From assembly GCF_021789315.1 (NCBI RefSeq), contig NZ_CP084561.1, forward strand, positions 2,108,001-2,172,000: DNA of 64,000 nucleotides, read 5' to 3'. The notes below the pieces were generated by a model. The model did not search any database. It saw only the letters and a list, made by a program, of their open reading frames with translations, and was not told the DNA's origin. Below, one piece after another: positions 39,257 to 49,297 of the stretch (within the stretch, counting starts at the first letter, position 1; each line of letters starts with the position of its first letter). This stretch comes from Arthrobacter sp. FW305-BF8. Lineage in GTDB: Bacteria; Actinomycetota; Actinomycetes; Actinomycetales; Micrococcaceae. A program made the translations under genes and the position numbers.

Positions 39257-39928
39257 ATGGGATTCATGGATGGGGCAGTCAACGGCATGATGACGAGACT
39301 TGTACCGGCCGGCTTTATGCCGGATGAGGCGTTCTGCCTGGGGCAGGCCGCATACATCAAGGAAGGCAAGCGTGACCCGGGTGTCCCACCAGCAGTGGTG
39401 GACCGCCAATCTGCGACGGCACTCATCAACCAGACGCTGACCACGTTGGGCACCTACCCGATGGGCGTGGAGGCGCACATACAACGAATCAGGCTCTGGG
39501 AGCGCATTTTCGGCTTCCGCTCGTGGCACGAACCGATCGACCCCGAAGAGGTTTACGGCCCGATAGAGCTGCTGACGCTCGGCTATTCAGTGCCGGCCTC
39601 CCAGGCTTCAGGCGGCAGGGCAATCGCCCCACAGGCTTCGCCGCTGCAAACGGAGGCTCCAGGCGAGCGGACCTTCCGGATCGTCGTTGGCAGCAGCCAG
39701 GACGGAGGGTTCATCGACCAGATGACCGAGGCACTTCAGAAGGCGGAGAACCTGCTGCGACGAGAAGTGGAGTCCACAGGCTACGTCTGGAACGGTGATG
39801 ACGGGGACTACTCAATCTTCACGGTGGGCGACGACGACCTGCCCGAAGGGATACCGGACGGCGCCTTGGACCGTTATTTCCCCGGGACCGTCTGCGCGCT
39901 GGGCGTGATCACCGCAGGGAAGAAGTAG
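39257..39928 (+). CDS. Hypothetical protein
   Basis: A 223-residue soluble protein that I do not recognise. The N-terminal two-thirds is predicted mixed helix, including FMPDEAFCLGQAAYIKEG. After a Pro/Ala/Gln linker (about 118-135), the C-terminal third begins ERTFRIVVGSSQDGGFIDQ and is rich in Asp. It is divergent from the HNH gene with an 84-base gap. Codon use fits the host. Confidence 0.55.
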   Translation: MGFMDGAVNGMMTRLVPAGFMPDEAFCLGQAAYIKEGKRDPGVPPAVVDRQSATALINQTLTTLGTYPMGVEAHIQRIRLWERIFGFRSWHEPIDPEEVYGPIELLTLGYSVPASQASGGRAIAPQASPLQTEAPGERTFRIVVGSSQDGGFIDQMTEALQKAENLLRREVESTGYVWNGDDGDYSIFTVGDDDLPEGIPDGALDRYFPGTVCALGVITAGKK

Positions 39929-40168
39929 GACAGAGAGTTCCCTCTACCGAGCCCTCCGCGGATGAGACTCGGGCCGAGGACGTGCCCTTGCTGTTGATGG
40001 CCGGACCCGACGCAGGACAAGTTTGTCGGGTCAGATCATTCACAGTTTACTTACTAATTGATAACCGAGTAACTTCAGTGGGTGCGAGAGCGCCGGAAGG
40101 TCCCGCAGTGTCCCCATGCCCCGGGGCTTTTTGCTGCCCTGACTGAGGAACCGGGCGGAAAATCACGC

Positions 40169-40840
40169 CTATCCGATGTCCACTATCAGCGGCATGTGAT
40201 CGCTGTGGGTCAGCCACGCCTCCGGCTCACCGACGGAGACTTTTGCTTCCACAGCCGATGACAGGAACGCGTAGTCGATGTGGTGCCCGAACCGCAGGTT
40301 CTTTGTATGGAAGTACGTTTTGACCAGCTCGCTGCCGTGTGCAGTTTGCTCCTGGCGGTGGAAGACGCTGTCGAGGCCGAGTCCGCCCAATTTGTCAACC
40401 AGCATGGAATGGTTCCGGCCGGGATGTTCGCGGTCCCAGATCGTGTTGCTGTTGAAGTCGCCGACGATCAGGCCGCGTCCGCCGGCAAGGTAATCGGCGT
40501 GCCGGTCAACGATCTCGTGTGTGACCCGGACATAGCGGAGCTCGCGGCTTGCCTGGTGCGCCCACAAGGCAACGATATTCAGCCCGTCGACGCTGAACGG
40601 GATGTGCCATGGCAGGGCATGGTGCGCAGTCTCGGTGACATTGTAGCTGGCGGGGCGGAACCCGATCACCCCGAGGCCCTTGTTCGGATTCGACCCCGTC
40701 CAGGCCGCGAAGGGGAACTCCGTGTTCACGATGTCTTTCTTCGCTACCTCCTGGATGATGGCGACGTCGGGAAGCAGGGCTTCGATCAGGTGGCGCTTCT
40801 TGTAGAAGGCCATCGAGCAATTCCAGGAGACAATCCGCAT
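40169..40840 (-). CDS. Endonuclease/exonuclease/phosphatase family protein
   Basis: EEP-fold phosphoesterase of 223 residues. MRIVSWNCS with the metal-linked Asn7, IIQEV with the metal Glu31, IVGDFNSN and the terminal LTHSDHMPLIVDI with the catalytic Asp-His pair are all present, so the active site looks complete. Family members cut DNA, inositol phosphates or other phosphodiesters. With no signal peptide and neighbouring HNH and PLD genes, a DNA substrate is the likeliest inference. Confidence 0.78.
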   Translation of the reverse strand: MRIVSWNCSMAFYKKRHLIEALLPDVAIIQEVAKKDIVNTEFPFAAWTGSNPNKGLGVIGFRPASYNVTETAHHALPWHIPFSVDGLNIVALWAHQASRELRYVRVTHEIVDRHADYLAGGRGLIVGDFNSNTIWDREHPGRNHSMLVDKLGGLGLDSVFHRQEQTAHGSELVKTYFHTKNLRFGHHIDYAFLSSAVEAKVSVGEPEAWLTHSDHMPLIVDIG

Positions 40841-40899
40841 TCAGCACAGCACCTTTGTTCAATTGAGATTCGCAACCGGTCGGAACTTGCTAACTGAGC

Positions 40900-41502
40900 C
40901 TAGCGGCAGCTGAATTCGGTCAGGTCGACGCTGGTGGCATTACCGCCATAATCGTTCGCCTCGACGGCGGCCTGCTCGTTCGCGTAGAGCGGCCCGGTGA
41001 CCTCGAAGACGGTCCCGGTGACTGTCTCGCCGTTCAGCCACCGTCCCCGAATCACGATGCCGCCCGGGCAGCCGCTCTCCAGCGTGGTCATCACGTTGAA
41101 CTTGGCGCAGGCCGTGTAATCGCAGGTGTGATCCGGGGAGTCCGCGTAGAAGATGCCGGGGGCTTTCTCGCTCCAGCCGGCGTCAGCAATGGCCTTGGTG
41201 GCCGCTGCCCGGTCCGCGGACGCCTTCGCAGCGGCGCTGGCCTCCGCCTTGGCTTTGGCGGCCTTCTCGTCCGCATAAACCTTGGCCCAATACGCGTCGG
41301 ACTTAGCCTTCTTCGCCGCCGCAGCATCCTCCGCGGCCTTTTGCTCCGCAGCCGCCGTGGCCTCCGCCTGGCGGGTGGTTTCCCCTGCGCTCCAGGCGAA
41401 CCAGCCAGCCGTCCCACCACCGATCAGCAGGACGGCCACCAGGAAGGCGACGAGAAGCTTGCGCTTCCTTTTGGGCGCAACGGGTACAGCGGTGTCGGTC
41501 AT
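40900..41502 (-). CDS. Membrane-anchored coiled-coil protein
   Basis: A 200-residue protein. A Lys/Arg-rich start, one membrane helix (about 15-38), a long Ala/Lys/Glu coiled coil (about 42-108), and a C-terminal globular part with four or five cysteines, including DHTCDYTACAKF and SGCPGG. It probably faces outside. Function unknown. Codes on the same strand as the EEP gene, 59 bases upstream of it. Confidence 0.6.
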   Translation of the reverse strand: MTDTAVPVAPKRKRKLLVAFLVAVLLIGGGTAGWFAWSAGETTRQAEATAAAEQKAAEDAAAAKKAKSDAYWAKVYADEKAAKAKAEASAAAKASADRAAATKAIADAGWSEKAPGIFYADSPDHTCDYTACAKFNVMTTLESGCPGGIVIRGRWLNGETVTGTVFEVTGPLYANEQAAVEANDYGGNATSVDLTEFSCR

Positions 41503-41783
41503 GAGATCCCCCAGAAACTTTCAGTGAACGTACAGATGATACGGCGCTAAAGCGTCCGACGGTGCCGTGCGGGCTTATTACGGCAGCCGTAGCGAGGGGC
41601 TGAAAGACTCGCCTAGTCTGCGCATGAAGACGATGCGGACGCGAGCCGACCGGCGAGGACTGAACTAAGGAGAGGAATGTTCAACGCTGAAACTGCACCT
41701 GTGAGGGCATCAGCCGTGACGGAGCTTGCACGCACCGGGCACCGCGCGCTCACGGGCCTCGGGCGGAGGATAGGGTTGTCTTC

Positions 41784-42755
41784 GTGATGAACGAAGGCCT
41801 TGTCCACACCAATGCTGCCGATTGGCTGTACAACGCCATCAAGGACGTCGATGGTGACGTGTTCCTGGCCAGTCCCTATGTGTCCTCTGATGTGTGCAGG
41901 CTGTTGGCGGCTACCGGCACAGCATCAGACTTCCGGTGGCGGCTCTTCACTTGCTTGGACCCGACCGCGGTGGCGAACGGCTACTTGTCCGTCGAAGGCT
42001 TGATTGAACTCAAGCAGAATGGTGTCAACGTCAGCCATGTTGACCGACTGCATGCCAAGACGTTCATCGTTGGTAGCCGTGGCTTTCTTGGGTCAGCGAA
42101 CCTCACCGGTGCAGGGCTGGGCAGTTCGAAGGCTGCAAACTTTGAGCTGGGTGTTGAGCTGGGAGCTGCCCAGATAGACGGAGTTAAGAGAGCCATAAGT
42201 ACTTGGCCGAGTCGAGACGTTCGGGCCAAAGACTTGGAGAAGCTTCTCCTGCAAGCCCGTAGGCTAACGGCGGCAGAGACACCTGCTTCCGGTGACTTGG
42301 ACCAAGACTCTGCTCTGGCTCTTGTCGAGCAGTTGCTGGTTGATGCTCGTGATGAAACCCGGACCCTGTGGCTCAAGTCCGAGTACGGCGAGCCGGCGCT
42401 GGACCAGTGGCGCAGCGAGTGGTATTTCGGCAGCCCTGCTAAGGGCCGGCCAAGCATCAAGCCAAGAGACTTGGTGTTCATTTGCGCACAGAACCGAGAC
42501 TGTTACGCCGTCGTGGAAGTGACGTCAGATCCAGAGTTCCTGCCTGATGATTACCGTACCGAAAGGGGCGAAGAAGCCGATCGTTGGCCATGGGTGAGCC
42601 GGACAACGCCCCGCTTCGTGCCGGATGAAATGTTGGAGCTCAAGGCACACGAGCTCGTACGCAGCACTGGCGGGCTTCAGAACGGTCACATCAAGCTGAA
42701 GTTCGACCAGTTCACCTATGGTGTTCGTTCCCTCGCCAGGCTCGTGACGAACTAG
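41784..42755 (+). CDS. Phospholipase D-like protein with EVE/PUA-like C-terminal region
   Basis: A 323-residue protein. The N-terminal half is a PLD-superfamily domain with a single HKD motif: LHAKTFIVGSRGFLGSANLT (His90, Lys92, with Asn106), so it would act as a dimer. The C-terminal part (about 205-323) reads SIKPRDLVFICA then YAVVEVTSDPEF, which resembles EVE/PUA-like domains that read modified bases. Such nuclease-EVE pairings occur in modification-dependent restriction. Start is GTG 41784 or ATG 41787. The EVE assignment is tentative, the PLD one firm. Confidence 0.75.
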   Translation: MMNEGLVHTNAADWLYNAIKDVDGDVFLASPYVSSDVCRLLAATGTASDFRWRLFTCLDPTAVANGYLSVEGLIELKQNGVNVSHVDRLHAKTFIVGSRGFLGSANLTGAGLGSSKAANFELGVELGAAQIDGVKRAISTWPSRDVRAKDLEKLLLQARRLTAAETPASGDLDQDSALALVEQLLVDARDETRTLWLKSEYGEPALDQWRSEWYFGSPAKGRPSIKPRDLVFICAQNRDCYAVVEVTSDPEFLPDDYRTERGEEADRWPWVSRTTPRFVPDEMLELKAHELVRSTGGLQNGHIKLKFDQFTYGVRSLARLVTN

Positions 42756-43251
42756 GATTGGCAATCCGCATCTAATATGCCTGTCCGTGGCTACGGGGGG
42801 CCTTTTGTGGTGGCTGTGCCCAGCAGGAGCACTAGCTGAGGGATTACTTCGTCGTATGGCTGAAGCTATGCGGGCCAAGATCTTGCGGTCGGGATCAGCC
42901 GGATTCCGACTCGTAGGCGGGGCTCAGGACATGCCATCTTCCAGTAGTTCGCCTATGAGATGTACGAAGGAGGTGAGAACGCCAATGACGTTCGTTGAAC
43001 GCCAGCCATCGGCTTGGTTCGCATATCAATGCTCGGGCAAGGTCGTGCATCGAATACCGGCTAAGCCGGCCGCCGAGGTGCTTTTCATTTCTAATTACGG
43101 GAACGGTTGGAGACGCTGGAGCGCGCAGGGAGTGGCCCTGATTCTGAAAACCCGTGCCAATCTGATCCCGCCGCAGCCACCAGCGGCGTAGGTTGAGCGA
43201 CCGGCGAGTCCGAAGGAGCGGGTACGGAATAGACGCCGTCCACCGGCGAGA
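42756..43251. other. Gap without a supported gene
   Basis: About 500 bases between the PLD-EVE and STAND genes. A plus-strand frame at 42986-43191 has poor codon use and no recognisable content. I see no hairpin or repeat of note. Confidence 0.5.
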
Positions 43252-46200
43252 ATGGTCTCTATGAAGACTGGGGACGACGTGCACGCGCAGGCGCCGCGTA
43301 GGGCTAGGGCCGGCGGCGGGGTTGCTGACAAGCTGGGCAACTCGTACGAGTTGTCGTGGGCCGTCCACTACGCTTTACGGTGCATCCAAGATGAGCGGCG
43401 CGCTATCACCCTCGAGGATCTCGATCCGGAGCTTGCTGAGGGTTCTGAGTTCACGTTCACTGATGAACGGGGCAGCGTCGCCGTCACGCAGGTGAAGCGT
43501 CAGCACAGCATTAACGATCATTGGACCGTCGCAGCCCTGCGGAGTCGCGGCATTTTCGCGGCTGCAGCGGGGCACGTCGCTGACGGCCGGGAGTATCACT
43601 TTCACTCGATGACGCCGTGCGGGCGGCTACGCGTGCTTAGCGAGTGGGCGCGACAGTCCACGGATCTCGGGCAATTCATAAGGCACCAACTCACCGAGCA
43701 GTTGAGTCCGGTATTCGATGAGCTGTCAGCTCCCGACATCTTTGGCAGCGCGGACGGCGCTTGGCAAGCGATTCGCGGCATGTGGTTCGAAGTCGGTGAC
43801 GAACAGCAGCTTGTCAAGACGAACGCCATGATCGCCGCTACGGTGCTGGAAGGGGCGGCAGAGCCGCTGCTACCCGTCGCCGTCGGCGCAGTGTTGCTAA
43901 ACAATCTCCGTAAGCGGCTCACGAGACGTGAACTGCTTGAAGGACTGGCCCTACACGGCATATACGCCCGCCACGCAACAGCGAAACGAACAGCTCATGA
44001 TGAGGTACACGCCACAACATCGAGTTGGTGCCGTACCGTGGAGCGAGAGTTACTCCAACCAGCTATCCCGCGCACAGAATCCACGGAGCTCATCGAGCTT
44101 ATGAGCAGAACGCGCCTGGCACTGGTGGTCGGCACTGGCGGCGGAGGCAAGAGTTCGGTCGTCTATCAGGCGGCGAAGGGCCTTGAATCAAAGGGCTCCG
44201 AAGTGCTGGCGTTCCGACTCGACCGTCGCGGAGCGTTCAATTCGACGGCCGAGTTGGGGGCGCAGCTGGGCTTGACTAGCTCGCCGGTTGCATCCCTGCG
44301 GATGGCCGCCGACGGTCGCGACGCTTTCCTGATCGTCGACCAGCTCGACGCCGTGTCACTCGCGTCCGGACGACTGTCCGAACGCTACAACGTCATCGAG
44401 GATCTGATCCACGAGGCTACGGCAGTCGAGGGTGTACGGGTCATCCTGGCCTGCCGCCTCTTCGATGTGGAGAACGATCATCGCATCCGCAGGCTTGAGG
44501 CCCGGAGCGACGTTGAGCGCCTCACAGTCGAGCCGCTGCCAGATGAGGCCGTCACGGATGCCGTAGAAGCTATGGGTCTCGACGCCACGGCGCTCACGTC
44601 GTCGCAACATGAACTGCTGAAGTCGCCACTGAATCTCGTGCTCCTCGAAACTGTCGCGAGCCAACCTGGCGTGCTCAACTTCACCACACGAGGATCGCTA
44701 TTTGAGGCATTCTGGCAGCGCAAGCGCCAGACCATCAACGATTATCGCCCAGATGTTCGCTTTAACGACGTGCTGGCGCGCATCGCTAACACCGCGAGCG
44801 ATCAGCAGGCCCTGTCGGTTGCCATCGAGATCCTCGACCCCGGAGACTACATCAGTGATGCCCAAGTGCTGGCGTCTGAGCAAGTCTTGGCCATCGATGG
44901 TGAGCGCGTCTCCTTCTTCCATGAAACGTTCTTCGACTACACCTTCGCACGGCAATGGTTGTCGCGGCAGCAGTCAATGGTGGAGTTCCTGTGTGCACAA
45001 GAGCAAGAGCTTTTCAGACGGGCTCAGGTGCGCCAGATTCTTGAACTGCTGCGTGAGCGTGATTCAGAGCGTTTCCGCACGGAAGTCGAGGCGTTGCTCA
45101 CCGGATCGGCAATTCGTTTCCACATCAAAGAAACGGTCATGATCGTTTTTGCCAACGTAACCACACCGACGGATGAAGACCTGGACCTCATTCTGCGAAT
45201 CGGTGACGGCGACTCGACTTTGACCGGACGTCTATGGCAGCAAATAGCGCGCCCGAGCTGGTTCGATGTGCTCCACAACCGCGGACTCATCGAGACATGG
45301 CTCGATAGTAACGATCAGGCGCAGCGCGAAAGAGGTATCACCTGGCTGGCAAACGCCGGAGCTGTTCACGGCGCTCTAGTTGCGGAACTTCTCTCAGCGA
45401 GACGGGATTCACCCGAGTACCTCCTGTGGCTCCGATGGCTCACGCAGCGCGCCGATCTCCACAAGAACAGACCCCTATTCGACCTCCTGCTGAGCGCCGT
45501 GCGGTCGGGAGACCTCGACCCGACTGACAAGAACCTCTGGCTCTCTGCCCATGACCTTGCTGCCTATGAACCACTTTGGGCAATCGACTTGCTCAGCGCC
45601 TGCTTCATCGAAAGCCCATCGGCGCTCGTGACAGGTCCAGACGGCAAAATTGGTATTCTCGGTTTGCACGACTACAGCGCCACTGAGCTCATCAAAGAGG
45701 CGAGCAAAGTGGAACCTCGAGCCTTTGCCAAAACTGTTGTGCCATATCTTCTCGCCGTCATGCAGGCGACATCCATGGAGGGGCGCCGCGACGGCCCACA
45801 CTACGACCACCATTTCAGCCTCCGCCTGCGATCAGAAGCGGGGTTCGACAACGCTGACGATTCGCTCTACAACGGCGCGGCCGATGCGCTCGCCAGGTGG
45901 GCGCCAACCGAACCAGAGTCGGTCGAGCCGTTGCTTAGGACCCTCGCGGCAAACCAGCACGCCTCCGCTCAAGCGTTACTATTCCGCACGCTCATCGCCG
46001 GTGCCGCGTACTTCACCGAATGGGCGGCGGAGCTGATCCTCGAAGGCGGCAGCCGTCTTGAAAGCGGTTATCTCTGAGACGTTCACTGGCTCTCTAGAGA
46101 GCTTGTCGAAGCTATCGCCCCCCTCGTCTCCGACGAGGTCCACGCCCGTCTCGAAGACAAAATGCGAGACCTCCGCAATCCATACGAACGCTTCCGCTCG

Positions 46201-47753
46201 TTTGGCTACACCGCCTTCAAATTTTTGTCGGCGCTAGATAGAAATCGGCTTAGCTCCCTGGGTACACGACGACTTGCCGAGTACCAACGGAAGTTCGGAG
46301 AGGAGGTTCCACCGTCCCCGACCGGCATCATCAGCTACACCGTCGGCTCTCCGATCGGCGATGCCGCGGCCGCGAGGATGTCAGACAAGCAATGGCTTCG
46401 CGCCATGGCCAAGCACGACAACGACCGCGATCGAGGCAGCTCGATCGGTGGTGCCCACGAACTGTCGCAGACACTCAAGAACCACACCCAACAGGACCCT
46501 CAACGGTTTGCCGGCCTAGCCATGCAGATAACCCCAACGACAAACCCTGCCTATCCCAGCGCTATCCTTTGGGGATTCGGTGAGGCAACAATCCCACCTA
46601 TTGCGCAGTCGGCGATATTTGATGCCATTCGGCACATCATGAGCCTCGGGATCACGGAATGTGATCGCTGGCTCGGGTGGTCTGTGCGACGCCTCCTCGT
46701 CGAGACACCTCTCGACATCGTCGAGCTAGTCAGGGACCGGTCCCAGCATGCGCCAGACCCAAAGGACAACTCACCAGTCTTCACCCCACAACAGGAGGAA
46801 CGCCGCGGTCGAGACCTGCGACAGCACGGTATAAACACAGCAAGAGGCAGCCTCGTCGAAGAACTCGGCGACCTCCTAGTTCACGACGTACACGGAGAGC
46901 GCACCGCGACGGTCAGCCCTCACCTGGTCACGCTCGCCAGCGACCCGGTCCTCAGCGTCCGCTCCTGCGTTGCGCACACCATCGCGGCCTGCCTTCGACA
47001 TGCACGGCCAACAGCCTATGAAGCATTTGAGCGCCTCATCGCGGCTAACGACATCCTCCTGGCCTCTGACCACGTCGTCAACCTAATGATGTACATCGGC
47101 AACGTAGACCCAAACCGAATCGATCCACTGATCGACCGGATGCTCGGATCAGGGAATGGAGAAGTACGCCAAGCGGGCGGTAGCATGGCTGCGTTCGCGG
47201 CCCTCCAGTGGGATCGCCCGCAGCTAATGGAACGAGCACTCGCTGGGACGTAGAGGTTCGGACTGGAGCGGCGGTCGTTTGTAGCGCAAGGGTGGACAGC
47301 GCCGCTAACTCACAACTCGTTCTCGCCACTTTGAGCGAACTTATGCACGACGATGACGATGAGGTTCGCAAGGCAGTGGGTGCGTTCGCCATGCACCTCA
47401 GAGGACGGAATCTGCGTCCTTTCGCCAGTTGCCTTGCAGACCTGATCGACTCTCCGAGTTACGTTCACGCTGCACCGCAATTGCTTATCACCTTGCAGGA
47501 AGCACCCGACAAGGTTGATGACCTTGTTGACCTCGCAGCACACCGCTTCCTCGACGTTTACGGCAGCGAAGCCGCAGATATCCGAACCGGAGCAGCTGGC
47601 GACTCACACTACATCGCAGACCTAGTCGTTCGAGGACTGGCGCAGGCTCTTGACAAGAAGCGCATCTCAGCACTGCTCGACATTCTCGATCGGATGCTCG
47701 AACTCGGCGTCTACGGAGTCGACCGAGCGATAGAGCAAGCGGAACGCCGCTGA
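43252..47753 (+). pseudogene. Broken nuclease-STAND ATPase defence protein (about 1500 aa)
   Basis: Three collinear pieces form one gene. N-terminus: GNSYELSWAVHYALRCI then VAVTQVKRQHS, resembling Mrr/Cap4-type nuclease domains with a Gln80-x-Lys82 core. Middle: Walker A GTGGGGKSS (294-302) and Walker B LIVDQLDA (about 360-367), a STAND/NACHT-like ATPase. C-terminus: long alpha-helical, HEAT-like. A TGA at 46075-46077 interrupts the frame, which continues without change (DVHWLSRELVEAI). A second lesion in the G-run 47245-47247 shifts the frame: adding one G joins ERALAG to DVEVRTG and makes the total exactly 1501 codons. Either a recent pseudogene or assembly errors. Built like Avs-type anti-phage proteins. 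Confidence 0.75.
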
Positions 47754-47835
47754 GCGTTAGTACCGATCAAACATGAGAATCGGTCACCATTCGACGGTAT
47801 GCCCCCGTAGGCTGACTAGCACGATAAAATTAGAC

Positions 47836-48101
47836 ATGACTGCAGCGGCGTATCCTCTCACCCAACTCGGCGCTGTCGTTCGTGAAAAACGAAAGGCTTC
47901 GACAGTCACAGAAAACGCAGCTTCCCAATCATGCACTTGTCAGCAGCGTTTTTCATCATGGAACTTGAGCAGGGACAACCACATGGTGAGTTGGACAACG
48001 TGCTTGGGTTAGGTAATGCAATACGAGTTAGCGCTGTCGTCGATGGGCACCAAGCGAGTTCCATCGCAATTGAGATTCTTGAACGAGTAGAAGGAGCCTG
48101 A
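47836..48101 (+). pseudogene. Decayed HipB-like XRE regulator
   Basis: Starts LGAVVREKRKA in one frame, continues QLPNHALVSS in the next and FFIMELEQGQPHGELDNVLG in the third, ending at TGA 48099-48101. Together this is the helix-turn-helix of HipB-type antitoxin repressors (LGxxLRExRKxxGLTQxxLA..VSxxFIxxLExG). Two base insertions are implied, one at about 47896-47903 and one in the T-run 47949-47953. No hipA follows; fic does. Confidence 0.55.
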
Positions 48102-48102
48102 G

Positions 48103-48330
48103 ATGTCATGCGAAAAGACCAGCTCACCTTCCATGGACCCCGTGTCGAAGCGTCGAGAAGCTATGACTGAGATTTTGGCTAGCTGGGACCTCGAAGGTGC
48201 AATGCCCGATGTGACCGGCCTACAAGTCGTGCGTGAGTATGTTGTTGGACAGCTGGAGCTGCCGGTGGCGCTCCTCAAAGTTGCTGAACGCGCAGAGCAG
48301 CTCCGGGCGAAAGAGATCCATAGCGCATAA
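48103..48330 (+). CDS. VbhA-type antitoxin of a Fic toxin
   Basis: A 75-residue protein placed directly ahead of fic, their coding regions overlapping by one base. It carries the inhibitory helix motif (S/T)xxxE(G/N) as S27-WDL-E31-G32 within ILASWDLEG. In this class the Glu enters the Fic active site and blocks ATP binding. The C-terminal VVREYVVGQLEL fits the wrapping part of VbhA. Confidence 0.85.
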   Translation: MSCEKTSSPSMDPVSKRREAMTEILASWDLEGAMPDVTGLQVVREYVVGQLELPVALLKVAERAEQLRAKEIHSA

Positions 48331-49034
48331 TGGTCGAATTCGATGACCCGTATTGTTATCCCGGGACCGAGGTGCTGAAAAACAAGCAGGATCTCCGAGA
48401 CCTTCAGCACGCGCTCGAAATCGAGCGCGAATACTCACTGTTGCGCCGTCGTGAACTTGAACTGGATCCCGTGCTGGGAACTTTTGGACTGGCGCACCTG
48501 CAGGAGATCCATCGCCGGCTCTACCAGGATGTCTGGGATTGGGCCGGGCAGCTCAGAACCGTTGAAATCACCAAGGGTGACTCGCATTTTCTGCCGACTC
48601 ACTTCTTCCTGAACGCTGGAGAGGAGCTAAGCACATTCGTACACAGCACTGAGCTGCTGACAAACCCCGGTATCACTGATGACGACTTCATTGCACAGGC
48701 GGCTGACCTATTGGAGAAGGTGAACTTTATTCACCCCTTTCGCGAAGGCAACGGCCGCACGCAGCGTGCCTACTTGGATCAGATCGCGGAGCTCTCAGGG
48801 CGCACTTTTGCCTGGCGTAATATCAGCAAACTCGACAACGAACGCACTTCCATACGAGCTTTCAGAAAAGGTTCTGGTGAGCCTTTTAGAGTTCTGCTCG
48901 AGCAAGCGCTCGAACCTCCCATGGATGGTCTGTCGATCCTCGACGATAAGTTATATCGGGTAAGCTCACCGATCGGCGGTAACCCGGCAGCAGTCTCGAC
49001 TGCGACACAGGTGAATCCCAAGAGGGACGAATAG
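48330..49034 (+). CDS. fic: Fic-domain AMP transferase toxin
   Basis: A 234-residue Fic protein with the full catalytic loop HPFREGNGRTQR (135-146), i.e. HxFx(D/E)GNGRxxR, and the upstream flap region around VEITKGDSHFLP. It should transfer AMP to hydroxyl side chains, DNA gyrase and topoisomerase IV being known targets of relatives. The gene is intact although its neighbours are decayed, as expected for an addiction module that keeps the region in place. The C-terminal 40 residues are variable. Confidence 0.9.
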   Translation: MVEFDDPYCYPGTEVLKNKQDLRDLQHALEIEREYSLLRRRELELDPVLGTFGLAHLQEIHRRLYQDVWDWAGQLRTVEITKGDSHFLPTHFFLNAGEELSTFVHSTELLTNPGITDDDFIAQAADLLEKVNFIHPFREGNGRTQRAYLDQIAELSGRTFAWRNISKLDNERTSIRAFRKGSGEPFRVLLEQALEPPMDGLSILDDKLYRVSSPIGGNPAAVSTATQVNPKRDE

Positions 49035-49187
49035 AACCGACAGTATTGGGCACGCCATCTAAGACTCGAACATGGCCCTGGACCCGGGTTAGGGAAGTCG
49101 TATGCAGTCCATCAAAAGTGATCGCCCCTGAGTTCAGACGGTGGTCTCAGAGACAAGGTGCCACAGTAGTTGGCTTTAGAAAGAGAG

Positions 49188-49208
49188 AGTGTGGACAATG
49201 TCCACACT
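49188..49208. repeat. Perfect dyad at the right end of element 1
   Basis: AGTGTGGACA, one base, TGTCCACACT. It starts the 105-base right arm that is echoed at 59291-59396. About 90 bases further on lies the tRNA-Leu 3' remnant. Confidence 0.8.
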
Positions 49209-49297
49209 TTTCGGTTCGTATTGGGCTGTACAGGCCTCGGATAGGTCCGGATTCCGTATGTTTCGGGGGTTCCCAAGTGTTTGCAGGGGCTGGAATG

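Noticed and set aside
46075..46077. Selenocysteine or programmed readthrough at the in-frame TGA of the STAND gene
   Set aside because: No selenocysteine-insertion-like hairpin is evident just downstream, the position is not a catalytic site, and a second unrelated lesion occurs at 47245, so decay or sequencing error is simpler.
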